DNA of 64,000 bases, from assembly GCF_019320115.1 (NCBI RefSeq), contig NC_089586.1:2876804-2940803 (forward strand), in the 5' to 3' direction. A program made the position numbers and the translations under genes. Under the pieces are notes generated by a model that searched no databases, was not told the origin of the DNA, and saw nothing but the letters and a program-made list of their open reading frames with translations. Within the stretch, counting starts at the first letter, position 1, and each line of letters opens with the position of its first letter. Positions 11,737 to 22,066 of this stretch are shown here, in pieces. The stretch is from Miscanthus floridulus. Taxonomy: Eukaryota > Streptophyta > Magnoliopsida > Poales > Poaceae.

Positions 11737-12358
11737 TACTTCATTTGCTGATTTGTGATTCATGACTAGTATTACCATCCGAGCTCCGTCGCTACCGAGT
11801 CAAAATCATGCGAGCTGGGTCAGAATCAAGTCACCTCATCTTTAGAAACCTACAGGCAAAAGCAAGGTTGAGTTATTAGGGGGCACATGCGTGCTACTAT
11901 AGGTTTTAGTATCATCTGCCAGCGATAAGGGGAATATATGTAAGGAACACTTCTACACAAAAAGGTTTGATCGAAGCCGTTTGAAGATCATCATACAGAA
12001 ATAGAGCAGGTCGTCTAGTTACACAAATTAGATTACAAGTTGATCCCATAGACTAGTCAAATATCAAGGGCATATAACACCTTGCACTTTTTTTCTTTGG
12101 CGAATTGGCAATAGAGTATAGATCACAGTTTTGGCACCACTAACAAATATGTCATGTGTGTAAGGGATGAGGAATACAGATGATATATGGACCTAACACA
12201 CGTGGACCCCCACATGTTGGATCCATATCCATGCACGACACCATAGTGCTATAGATCCTTAACAACATAGTGCTATAGATACTTTAAAAAAGCTATAGCA
12301 GGCTAATGTCCTGTTATTGGAGTGGATAAAAAGAAGCATAAAAACAAATACGGAAATG
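11737..12358. other. intergenic DNA, no gene seen
   Basis: No coding signal. A short repeat CATAGTGCTATAGAT occurs at about 12242 and 12266. Confidence 0.4.
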
Positions 12359-12830
12359 CTATGGGCAGGGTATCCGATTGTCCGGTTGTTCCTGTTTGAG
12401 GGCCGCGACACCACTCGCCTCTAACCATAGCCTGATGTCTTTATTATCTAGAAGGCTCTCCACTGCAGCGTTGTAACTGTGCTCCACCGTGACCGCGCTC
12501 CGCCGCGCCGCCTCGGCGTTCTCCGCGGTGTCTTTGGGCCTGCCGGTCGGCATCTCCACCGCGCTCGACCGCCTTCCTGGATCTACGTCGCGCGTCCTGC
12601 CCGCCGCGACCTTCTCCAACGTGCGGACCGCTTTCTCCACCGGAGCGGTGACAGCTCGCTCCAGATCCACTGCGACCTTCTCCACGAGAGCGGCGTTCTA
12701 CATCGGACCTGTCGTGGCCTTCTCCACCAAAGCGACGAGCTCCGCACCACCGGTGAGCTATACACCGGTGAACTCCACGTGCCGACGAGCCTCCATTCTC
12801 CCAAACAGCAAGGAGATATTGCACTAAAAG
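12359..12830 (-). pseudogene. GC-rich coding-like fragment, possibly captured by a transposon
   Basis: The minus strand carries an open frame of about 108 codons (12685-12359). It contains an amphipathic, valine/lysine-rich segment (LVEKVAVDLERAVTAPVEK), then RRSAVTVEHSYNAAVESLL and DIRLWLEASGVAALKQE before the stop. The composition looks like a real helical protein piece, not random DNA. There is no start codon in context and a stop upstream, so it is at best an exon fragment. It sits directly beside the tandem repeat at 12830-13145 in AT-rich surroundings. I do not recognise the parent gene. Confidence 0.35.
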
Positions 12831-13145
12831 CACATATTGCAAAAATATGTTTCTGTGTTTCAGAGGTATGTTGCAAATGTTTCATATGGATGTTTCAAAG
12901 TAGGTTGGGATGTTGCACATATTGCAACGGCTATACACGTATGTTGCAAGAGTTTGTTTAAAATGTTTCATCTATTTTTTCCGACATAAGTTGCAAGCGT
13001 GTTTATCTGGATGTTACAAATGTTTGACACATATGTTGCAATGTTTTATCTGGATGTTGCAAATGTTTGACACATATGTCGTAAGTGTTTCAGCTGTTTC
13101 AGACGTATGTTGTAAGTGTTTCATCTATACGTTATAAAAATAGAT
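12830..13145 (+). repeat. degenerate tandem repeat with ATGTTGCAA/TGTTTCAT core
   Basis: Units such as ATGTTGCAAATGTTTCATA and TTATCTGGATGTTGCAAATG recur about eight to ten times with drifting spacing. Related repeats are common in grass intergenic DNA. It may belong to one mobile unit together with the flanking GC-rich blocks (12440-12830 and 13175-13440). Confidence 0.7.
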
Positions 13146-13469
13146 CCAATGTTATACACGTTGCAATCGTGTAAAAAAGCGGAGGGGGCACGAGCGGTCT
13201 CGGCACGCGGTCTGACAGCGTGGACCCGCGTGGGCGTGCTAAACACAGGCACAGGCAGAGGCGTGCTGGACGCGGGCATACAGTCTAGACACGTGCGAGA
13301 GATTGCAGGCACGAACATCCGAACACGAACCGAACGACCGGAAGTTCGGGTGCTAGCACCAACGAAACGAACAGCGTCCCTAACTTTCCACCCGAAGAGA
13401 AACAAAACTAACGGCTGCCAGGCCAACACCGTAAAAACTGTGATTGATCTAGGCCCAATGTTAAAGACC

Positions 13470-13493
13470 CCTTTATATATATATATATATATA
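13470..13493. repeat. (TA)n microsatellite
   Basis: About ten TA units, about 180 bp upstream of the PPCS start codon. Confidence 0.85.
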
Positions 13494-13582
13494 AACATGT
13501 TAAACAGACCTTAATGCACCGCACGAACCCCTCCGTGGACGGCGTGGAATCATCGAACCACTAACTAGGTAGTCTCCTCTCC

Positions 13583-13590
13583 TTTAAATA
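13583..13590 (+). promoter_or_regulatory. TATA-like box of the PPCS gene
   Basis: TTTAAATA lies 85-92 bp upstream of the ATG at 13675, followed by a pyrimidine-rich leader. It is the only TATA-like motif close to the start. Confidence 0.45.
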
Positions 13591-13674
13591 CTCTCCTGCC
13601 CCTCTCGTCGTTCTTCCATCATCGAACCGCCCGCGGTCCAAACCCCGCGAGTGAACCCCCCACCGCAATCCACA

Positions 13675-16600
13675 ATGGTCGCGGCGGGAGATCCGGAATC
13701 CTTCTTCGCCACCTCGCCCCCGCTGCGCGACGCCAGCGCTGTCGCCGCCAACCTGCAGGAGTTCGTTGCGTGCAATTCGCACGTCTCATCAGGTAGCCGC
13801 GCGCGCGCGCTGCCCTGGACAACGTCCCGCCCGCCGCGGAACGCGCGCGGGGCTTTTCGTCGAACACCTGAGGGGCTGTGTGTGTGTGTGTGTGTGTGTT
13901 GCGAGGAGCCTTTGACCACGCGCTAGCTAACCCGTGCGGCCTGTTTTGCTTGCAATATGCGCGCAGAGGGCGGCGGGCGGCGGCGGATCGTTTGCGTCAC
14001 GTCGGGCGGGACGACGGTGCCGCTGGAGCAGCGATGCGTGCGCTACATCGACAACTTCAGCTCCGGCCACCGCGGCGCCGCGTCCACCGAGTAAATTTGC
14101 TTTTGCCCTCGCCTCACCTCTTCTGCTCTTCGTGCTCTCGTGCGCCATGATGACGACTGGCTTTCCCATACTCTGTTTCAACACATACCAGACGCTCCGT
14201 TCAACCACGATCATAACTTTTCCTTTCGACAAAACATCTATTTCTACTTATAGATCGTGAAGTGTGCTACATTGATGGGAATAGTAACTAGGTAGTACTC
14301 TACTACTCATTAAGTCATTATGAGCTTGTGCCGTATGCGTGTAGTGCGTGTACTACACTGCACCTATGACCGACCCACACCCACTTGAGAGAGCGTGTTT
14401 CAAAATTAGTGCAATTTCAAGCCCCATTTGGGACAGTGTATTTATCTTTGAAACACCGGATATGAAAAACAAAGATAAATACACAATCACAGAGGAAGCA
14501 ATTTCAAGCCCCAATTTCCAAGCAAAACAGCAGACCAGTACAAAACCTTTTCAACACAATCACAGAGGAAGCAAGACATGGTGTTACACTGTCAAGAAGC
14601 CGCTATTTTAATGTAAATCAACTTAGCAAAGGCAGGGGTGGCAGGTTGTTCAGTATATACTGAAGAACTTGTATTTTCTTACGCGTGCCACTGGTGCGTG
14701 AATTTAAAACTCTATTCTTCTTATTAATATATATGCTGGAGAAGTGTCAGATTTTTTTTAAAAAAATGGTGGACTTATCCTTTTTGAGGCACATATTGCT
14801 TTTAATTTATTAATCGTATAACTCCATATCCAGTGAAACTCTTGCACTCAAACATGCAAAAGATATGCAATACTAATAGCAAGTTAGCAACTGTTCGCTT
14901 TTCTTGTAATCCGTACTTTTCAGCTTGTTTTTTCAGCCGGAACAGTGTTTTTCTCTCACAACAAATTAGCCGGAAACAGTGTTTCGGCTTGTTTTTTCAA
15001 TGAAACGAACAAGGCCATGCAAAATATTGTTAATTTCAGAAATGTAGTCTAGTTGGCTGATTTAAATAAATGGATTGTATGCCTGGGTTGAAGATCTGAA
15101 CCATGAATTTAGAAAGTGAGAAGCTTAGAAAAATGGTCGGATCAGTGAGGTGGCTAATTGTTGGTTTTCTGGCATGTTGGATATTTTTCCACTGAATTTC
15201 TTTACTGCACCTTTATGCGTCCATAATATTATATGTTCACTATCGGTTGGTTTTTGTGTGTTTTCAGTGAACATATCATATGTTTTTTCTTCAAACCCAT
15301 GCTTTACATAAACTTATATTGCCCTGAACATATGGTGTGCCATGTGATACCTTGTTAGACTTGATAACTGTCTCATAAATGCACTGGAAGTATAGTCTCT
15401 GTCCAGTAAAAGTTTGATGAATAGTAAGTACTCTCAAGTACTCATTTCGGTTTTTATTTCTGGTGATACAGGTATTTCTTAAAGGCTGGCTATGCGGTCA
15501 TTTTCGTCCATCGGCGGTAATCCGCAAAGCTATAGCAGCTGCTTCCTTGCAAAACAATCCAACAAATACTTTTCCTCACCCAGTTTTCTCGATTGTTCAG
15601 TATACACATACTGCAAAAAAGCTTATTCTTCGCCTAAAATACATTATGTTGTGCATGAATGCAGAGGGAGTTGCCAACCTTTCTCTAGGTTCCTCCCTGA
15701 TGATTCGTTTCTCCAGTTCTTTGATGTCACAACAGATTTTAAGGTTCAAGGTTGATAATTTACAGCTTCTAGCACAGAGCCACAGATGAAAACAAAAGAA
15801 TAAAATTACCTCCTTACTGTGTTAAAATCTATTATGTTTGTTTAATAGTGGTCGAGTCCCAAGCAACGGTGGTAAAGAAAGCAATTGGGGATTATCGCAA
15901 GGTATAACATTTGAACCGGGTATTGACTGGCATACAGATGTGCAGATGCCCTTGACTCAGGTGAACTTGCAGGCTATTGAAGGAGGCTCTCTGCTGAAAC
16001 TCCCATTCACCACGATATTTGAATATCTTCAGGTCTTGCATGTTTGCTTTATTTCTTTGAGTCAAATGGGAGTAAGGTAATTTGAACAGTCACACGACAC
16101 TTGATTACAGTTACTGAAGATGGTGGCTACATCTATGAGCTCTGTGGGTCTCCACGGGATGTTCTATCTCGCTGCAGCTGTGTCTGACTTCTATGTTCCA
16201 TGGGATAGCATGGTAAGAGTTACAGTAGTAGGAGATGTGTTGTCTGATTGGGTTAAAAACTTCATCCAACATTGTTTTATCATGCTTTACTGCGAAGTTC
16301 CTGATTCTTAGGGAGATTCTTGTGCAGGCAAAACATAAGATTCAGTCAGCCGGAGGCCCACTGGATATGAAGCTCAGTCAGGTTCCAAAAATGCTTTCCG
16401 TTCTGCGAAACCAATGGGCCCCCTTGGCCTTCTGCATATCCTTCAAGGTGAGTTTGTCTGTAGAATGGTGATATCTGATACCACGGCATGGGAGAGAAAT
16501 ATCTCACGCCGAATGCGCTGTTAGGTTTTTAGTCAATATTAAAACCTTTATCCAACTTCTTTTAAATAAATGGCATACAGCTGGAGACGGATTCAGATAT

Positions 16601-16871
16601 TCTAGTTCAGAAAGCAGAAATGGCTCTGAACAAGTACAGGATGAACGTTGTTGTGGCCAATCTGCTTGCAACGTACAAAGAGGAAGTCGTCATTATCTCA
16701 AATGGCAAAAGCAATACCATTCGAAGGTGCAACAAAGATGAGGATCTGGAGGAGCATATTATCAAGCTCCTGGAGAAGAGCCACTCAAAGTATATTTACA
16801 GCAGCACAGAAGGGTGCAATAAGAATGATTACGGAAAGATTATACCGTTAGGCATCAAAAGTCTGGCTTGA
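13675..16871 (+). CDS. PPCS: phosphopantothenate-cysteine ligase (CoaB/PPCS), nine exons
   Basis: This enzyme joins cysteine to 4'-phosphopantothenate in coenzyme A synthesis and is usually cytosolic in plants. My exons are 13675-13792, 13967-14090, 15472-15516, 15665-15750, 15849-15901, 15973-16032, 16111-16212, 16328-16447 and 16581-16871. All introns are GT-AG, and the phases add up to 999 nt (332 aa plus stop) without an internal stop. Diagnostic motifs are [10 protein letters not shown] with [13 protein letters not shown] in exon 2 (nucleotide-binding CoaB signature), [11 protein letters not shown] across exons 3-4, [10 protein letters not shown] in exon 4, [11 protein letters not shown] in exon 7, ISFKLETD across exons 8-9 and [13 protein letters not shown] in exon 9. 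Length fits the plant monofunctional enzyme of roughly 300-330 aa. The ATG follows a pyrimidine-rich leader and opens the only frame that splices cleanly. It is the only apparently intact host gene here. Confidence 0.93.
13877..13899. repeat. (TG)n microsatellite in PPCS intron 1
   Basis: About eleven GT/TG units, 85 bp after the exon 1 donor. Confidence 0.85.
14890..15016. mobile_element. MITE-like element in PPCS intron 2
   Basis: One end reads ACTGTTCGCTTTTCTTG and the other, reverse-complemented, GGCCTTGTTCGTTTCATTG, giving imperfect terminal inverted repeats of the GGCC-TGTTCG type common in grasses. The interior repeats CAGCTTGTTTTTTCAGCCGG-like and CGGAAACAGTGTT motifs in opposite orientations. 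No clear target duplication was found. Confidence 0.5.
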
Positions 16872-16993
16872 GGGAAACACTGATTGATTCTGGAACTCAA
16901 AACCACAAGAAAGCCCTATCGACTATGAGAAACCTCTATACATGTAATTTGTACCTTTGCTGGTATGTATATGTAAGCAGCACTGATATAATT

Positions 16994-17018
16994 GCTCTCT
17001 CTCTCTCTCTCTCTCTCT
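16994..17018. repeat. (CT)n microsatellite downstream of PPCS
   Basis: About twelve CT units, 120 bp after the PPCS stop codon, probably in its 3' UTR. Confidence 0.85.
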
Positions 17019-17224
17019 AGGCCTTCCTTTGCTGCTAGGCCTCCAGTTGCACACACGCTCCCTACAAAGAATTCATGTGCAGCCACGGATCGAGAAAATT
17101 GGGCAGCGCCTACCGAGCTGGAAAGGACTGTTAGAGATATGTGTGTGTGTTTGTATATTCCCATATGTATAAGGGCTCTTCTGCATATTTTACATGTACA
17201 CATATTGAGCTTCAGCCCCTTCTA

Positions 17225-18925
17225 CTGAATACAGAGCTCATTTCATCATAACAAGAACGACTTTTGAATCGTGCGGGACGGCTAGCTCTTGTTACATCAG
17301 TGCCATCCTCCATGCAAACCCACCACCTTACTATTTTTCCACTAGCGTGGAAGCAAGCTGACAAATTACGCCGCTCCTTCATTTGGAAAGGGGAAGACCA
17401 TGCGAACGGCGGGCACAGTTTGGTAAACTGGCGAACCATTAGCATGCCAAAAGACTTTCGGCCTCGGCGTAGTGGACCTCGACAAATTTGATAGGGCCTC
17501 TGACTGCGCTGGTTATGGCAAGAATGACATGAGGAGGACAAGCCATGGGTCGGTATGGAAGTTCCATGCAACGCGACAGATTGATTACTTTTCAATGCCT
17601 CCACCGTCATATCCATTGGGAACGGAAAGAAGGTGAAGTTCTGGCACCCTAGTTGGCTTGACGGAGAAGCACAAAAAAATTGGGCACCGCATTTATATGA
17701 TCTGGTGAAAAGAAAAAACAAGACAGTGGCACAAGATCTATGGAACAACACATGGATCAAAACTTTACAAAACAAAATCCTGACTACAGGGTTCAAAATT
17801 TCGACGAAATTTCGCGAAATTCGGTAATTTCGGTGGTGGCCGAAAGAAAAATCCGAAATTTTGTAATACACTAATACATGTGTTATATAACTTTAGACTC
17901 AATTTTTTATTGTTTATATTGCATATTTTTGTATTCAATAGATGTGTAGTCATAAATCATACTAATATTTGTTTAGATTTAATTTTTTTTTTTAGAAAAA
18001 GCATACTTCATGTGCTAGCCTCTAAAATAAATTCGCCGAAATTACGGCCGAATTTTGTGAAATTCGGTAGTTTCGGTGGTGGCCGAAATTTTTGCAATAC
18101 CGAAATTGAAAACCCTGCGTGCCTACAACTCAGGTGGAGGAGTTTGTCTCACTTTGGATCAGATTACAGGGAATACACCTCCACCTGAAGATCGAGGATA
18201 CCCACTTGGAAGTGGACGGTTGATGGCAAATACTCCGCCCGGTCGGCATACGGGGCTTAGTTTTTGGGGTCCTATAGATGTCACAAAGCCAATCTCATTT
18301 GGCGTGCACACACAGAAAATAAATGCAAACTATTCGTCTGGATTCTCATACAAGACAAAATTCTCACTGCTGACAACCTAGCGCTTTGGGGTTGGCCTCA
18401 CCAGAGCTCTTGCACCTTATGCAATGGGCCGATGGAATCTGGGCAGCATCTCCGCCTACTCTGCCCCTATGCCCAAGCAGTCTGGAACCAAGCTGCTATC
18501 TGGGAGCATATTGTGCTTCCCCAGCAGGCGCACCCCCTCAAATTTCGACAATATCAGAGATTGGTGGGAGCTAGCGGAGAAACATGTTCAAAAAAAAAAA
18601 AAAAAATCAGCGGCGAGATTTCAATGGAATGGCCATCTACATTACGTGGAATCTATGGAAAGAGCGCATCCAGAGAATTTTCGAAAACACGAGCCTAACA
18701 GCCCAGCAGGTGGCGGAGAGAACAAAGGAATGCATAGAGCAATATAAACGGGCGTATCGGTGTACCACTTAGTTCTCATAGCTATCTTGCCCGCCGCAGG
18801 TATATGCCGGCCTATCCTTACATGGCAGTAGGGGGATTGTATGCTAGCTGGTTTTGTATCTTAAACTATTTTCTTCTTAATTAAGAGGCAGAGCTCCTGC
18901 CATTTACGTTAAAAAAAAGAAGAAG
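17225..18925 (+). mobile_element. 5'-truncated L1-type LINE (ORF2 tail)
   Basis: The plus strand encodes, in several frames, the C-terminal region of a plant non-LTR reverse transcriptase. There is RRSFIWKGEDHANGGHSLVN with NWRTISMPK (17380-17450), then KKVKFWHPSWLDGEAQKNW (17630-17680). A zf-RVT domain at 18290-18500 has a C-x2-C-like SSCTLCNGPMESGQHLRLLC pattern, and ITWNLWKERIQRIFEN near the end. Endonuclease and RT catalytic parts are absent. The 3' end has a GGCAGAGCTCCTGCC motif and an A8 tract (about 18911-18918). Frameshifts, an A17 run at 18589 and a MITE insertion (17787-18117) show it is dead. It fills the gap between two convergent host genes. Confidence 0.8.
17787..18117. mobile_element. 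hAT-type MITE inside the LINE
   Basis: The element is 331 bp, with ends CAGGGTTCAAAATTTCG and (reverse complement) CAGGGTTTTCAATTTCG. The flanking 8-mers CCTGACTA (17779-17786) and CGTGCCTA (18118-18125) agree at 6 of 8 positions, as expected for an aged hAT duplication. Motifs of the form AATTTCGGTGGTGGCCGAAA occur near both ends. Confidence 0.75.
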
Positions 18926-20332
18926 CGAACAGCGAAAAAAAACTACCCACAAAAGCTAATCGATCATTGGGTACCACATTGCTGCGCTGCCGCTACTGTC
19001 GATTTTTCAGAGTCTTTTTTTATCTTCTTCAGTGTCACCACCACGTCCATCATTGAAATCCTCCGGTCAGGTGAGTCACTTGAGCAAAGCAAACCCACCT
19101 CAAATATTTGCAAAAGAAGTTGATTCAGGCCACAGATAGAAGACACATCTAGCAGTAACTTGTCGTCCAGAACATGAACAAGCTTCGCTGGAAATGCTTG
19201 ATGGACCCACTGCCTGATGCTCAAATCTCCAGCAAACATAGGATCTGTGGGTCGCTTCCCAGTGAATACTTCAAGGAGCATGATTCCGAAGCTAAACACG
19301 TCGCTCTTGCGCGATGCCTTTCCATGTGATCCGTACTCTGATCATGAAATTCAGAAACAAACTTTTAAGCACGCATTGATCAACCACAATTAATCAATGA
19401 TTTATTCCAGTCAATGGGTTTACCAAAACTAATATAACAATAGTATACAGGTTATATCATTCAGTACCTGGTGCCATATACCCAAGTGTTCCAGGCATGC
19501 TTGCCGTGATCTTTGAATTGTCATCACCCAGTAGCAACTTTGCGATGCCGAAGTCTGCTACATGCGCCATCATTTCCTCATCAAATAGCACATTGCTTGG
19601 CTTCAAGTCACAGTGTAGGATAACATCGTAATGCTCATGGTGCAGATACTCCATTGCCGTCGATACATCTAGCATGATATCCAGCCTCTTGAGGAACCCT
19701 AAATGACCTCTCCATTCAGAGTGCAGGAGCATGTCTAAACTGCCATTGGGCATGTACTGGAGCACCAAAGCTCTGAACTCCATGTTGGAGCAGGTGTTCA
19801 GTACCTTTATCAAGTTTCGGTGCCGAGTCATGCGAAGTACACGGCATTCAGCATCGAAGCTTCTAATTGCCACTTCCAGGTTCATGTCAAGAACTTTTAT
19901 CGCAACCATCGAGCCGGTGCTCAGTTGGCCCTTGAAAACTTTTCCAAAGCTCCCACTACCCAATAGGTTATCGTCGCTAAAATTATCAGTGGCACGAACG
20001 AGCTCATGGTAGGTGACTATAGTGTGATTCATGACATTGATGTCACCTGGAGTGTGACTTGAAGCCTCTGTCTTGTTTTTACATTTTCTTCTGATCATTA
20101 GGAAAATGCAAATAAGAGTAGAGCCAGATGCAACGGCGATGGCTGCAAGGAGAAATTTTAGGAAGTGTCTACTATTTGAATGAGACTTCTGAAGACATGG
20201 CAAAAATCCTAGACGTGGAGCACCACATAATGCAGAATTTCCGATCAAAGACTGCAATGCGATGTTTGAGAAGACTCCTCCATCTGGTATCTTGCCTTCT
20301 AGCCTATTGAAGGAGAGATTCAAGGTTGTCAA

Positions 20333-20510
20333 CAGTGGCGGATGCAGAACAAGATTTAAGGGGGGGCTGATCTCTTCTTCTTCCTCTCTCTCTTCATTTT
20401 TCTTCTTTCCTCCACCTCTTCTTCTCCATCACCCTCCCTATACTTCCATTGATGTACCAGCTGTAGGGGGGGCTGGAGCCCCCCCAGCCCCCCCTGTAGA
20501 TCCGCCCCTG
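20333..20510. mobile_element. hAT-type MITE in the kinase gene (178 bp)
   Basis: A perfect 8-bp target duplication GTTGTCAA flanks it (20325-20332 and 20511-20518). The terminal inverted repeats are CAGTGGCGGATGC and (reverse complement) CAGGGGCGGATC. The interior has a plus-strand pyrimidine tract and G/C homopolymer runs. Excision of the element plus one duplication copy restores the LRR reading frame. Confidence 0.9.
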
Positions 20511-20746
20511 GTTGTCAAGTATGTGAAGTTTGCAAGGAATTTGGGAATGGTACCAGAGAGGTTGTTGGAGGAGAGGTCCAATGTTGCTAAGCTAGTAAGC
20601 TCTTGAAATGAGTAAGGTATTGAGTCGCCGAATGAGTTGTGTGATAGATTTAGGTAGGTGAGCATCCTAATTTGACCAAATGATTCTGGGATACTTCCAA
20701 GAAAAAAGTTAGAAGACAAGTCAATTGTATCAACTTGTTTTAGCCC

Positions 20747-21089
20747 GAGAACCGAGCAGAGCTCGGGTGGCTAGCTGTGCCGGTGGGCAGGCAGCCGGCG
20801 CGAGTTCGATTCTCAGGAATCGCACTCGCGTCTCTCACCGGGGTCTGTCCCCAAATAAATTCTGTTGCCTCTCGCGTGGAGCTACAAAGGGAATGCGACG
20901 CGCCTCGTCGTCTACAAGTCTATGGACCCGGTGATTTCAAGAAGGACGCGATCCAGTGATCTGAGTATAGTTGTAGGGTTGCTTGTGTACGTGTGGTGTG
21001 AGTGTGGTGTGCGTGTGTAGGGTTAGTGTGTGTCTGTACATGAGTAGATACTACAGTTGTACCCAGATAAGAGGCACAAAAAAAAAAAA
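20747..21089 (+). mobile_element. tRNA-derived-type SINE
   Basis: It is about 343 bp with an A-tail of about 14 bases at 21077-21090. A 15-bp duplication AACTTGTTTTAGCCC flanks it (20732-20746 and 21090-21104). Near the 5' end, GGGTGGCTAGCTGTGCCGG resembles a Pol III A box, and GCGAGTTCGATTCTC (about 20799-20815) matches the B box GGTTCGANTCC. The body is followed by a TGTG-rich stretch. It inserted in the plus orientation, antisense to the kinase gene. Confidence 0.88.
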
Positions 21090-21624
21090 AACTTGTTTTA
21101 GCCCACTAAGATCGTTGGGTACTCCACCAGCAAAGGAGTTATGAGAAAGATTTAGCTGGATAAGTTTACCAAGCAGGAATAAGCTTCCGGGTATCATTGA
21201 GTCCAATTGATTATGGGACAAGATTATGCCTTCTAGTTCACTCAGATTGCCAATGCTATCTGGTATAGAGCCAAATAATTTGTTTCCTTGGAGATGCAAT
21301 AACTGTAAGCTCCTGAGCATACCAATTTGTGTCGGGATGGAGCCTGAAATGTCATTGGTAGACACATCTAACCTTGCGAGACTTCGCATCATGGTGAGAG
21401 ATTCTGGGATCGCCCCTGTGAGCAGGTTGCTAGGAAGTTGTAGCTGTTCAAGACTGGTTACATTTGAAAATGATGATGGCAGCCCACCTGTTAGCTTATT
21501 TTCACTTGCAGAAAATATAAGTAATTGTGCAGACAGGTTCCCAACTTGGTCAGGGAGAACCCCGGTGAAAGAATTAGAATCTAAGGCAATGATCGAAAGT
21601 TGTTGACAATTCCAAAGGGAGGAC

Positions 21625-22053
21625 TGTTAGTTGATCTCCACCAATAGGCCCAACGGCCTATTGGGCCCTTATCTCTGCTCCCTGATCGGAGGAGTCCAAC
21701 CCTAATCCGGTTGGTGGGCCCCTGTCGCACAGCACACATAAAAGAAAGGTGGAGGTGAGGGCTCGGACTACGAGGTTGACCGTGAGCCGCCACACCCACC
21801 TACAATAACCCTAAACCGATCTAAAGACCGTGCTGCCAGCGACGGGATATGCCCCAACCACCGCCGTCGCACCTATGCAGGGTCACCACAGCGCCACTGG
21901 ATCTACACCGGGCCACTAGTGATCGTCTCCGCGGCGCTGGACGCCTTCTACACCGACGGCATCGACGTCAACACTGTTGATGCGCTGCAACAGAGAAAGG
22001 CGAGGAGCTTACCCGATCCTACGGTAACAGAGGTACACACATCGATTCTAACA
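21625..22053 (+). repeat. copia 5' LTR (429 bp)
   Basis: It starts TGTTAGTTGATCTCC and ends GATTCTAACA, matching 27191-27619 base for base except 18 substitutions and with no length difference. Confidence 0.95.
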
Positions 22054-22054
22054 A

Positions 22055-22066
22055 TGGTATCGGAGC
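22055..22066 (+). other. copia primer-binding site (tRNA-iMet)
   Basis: TGGTATCGGAGC begins one base after the 5' LTR, one mismatch from the usual TGGTATCAGAGC. Confidence 0.85.
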
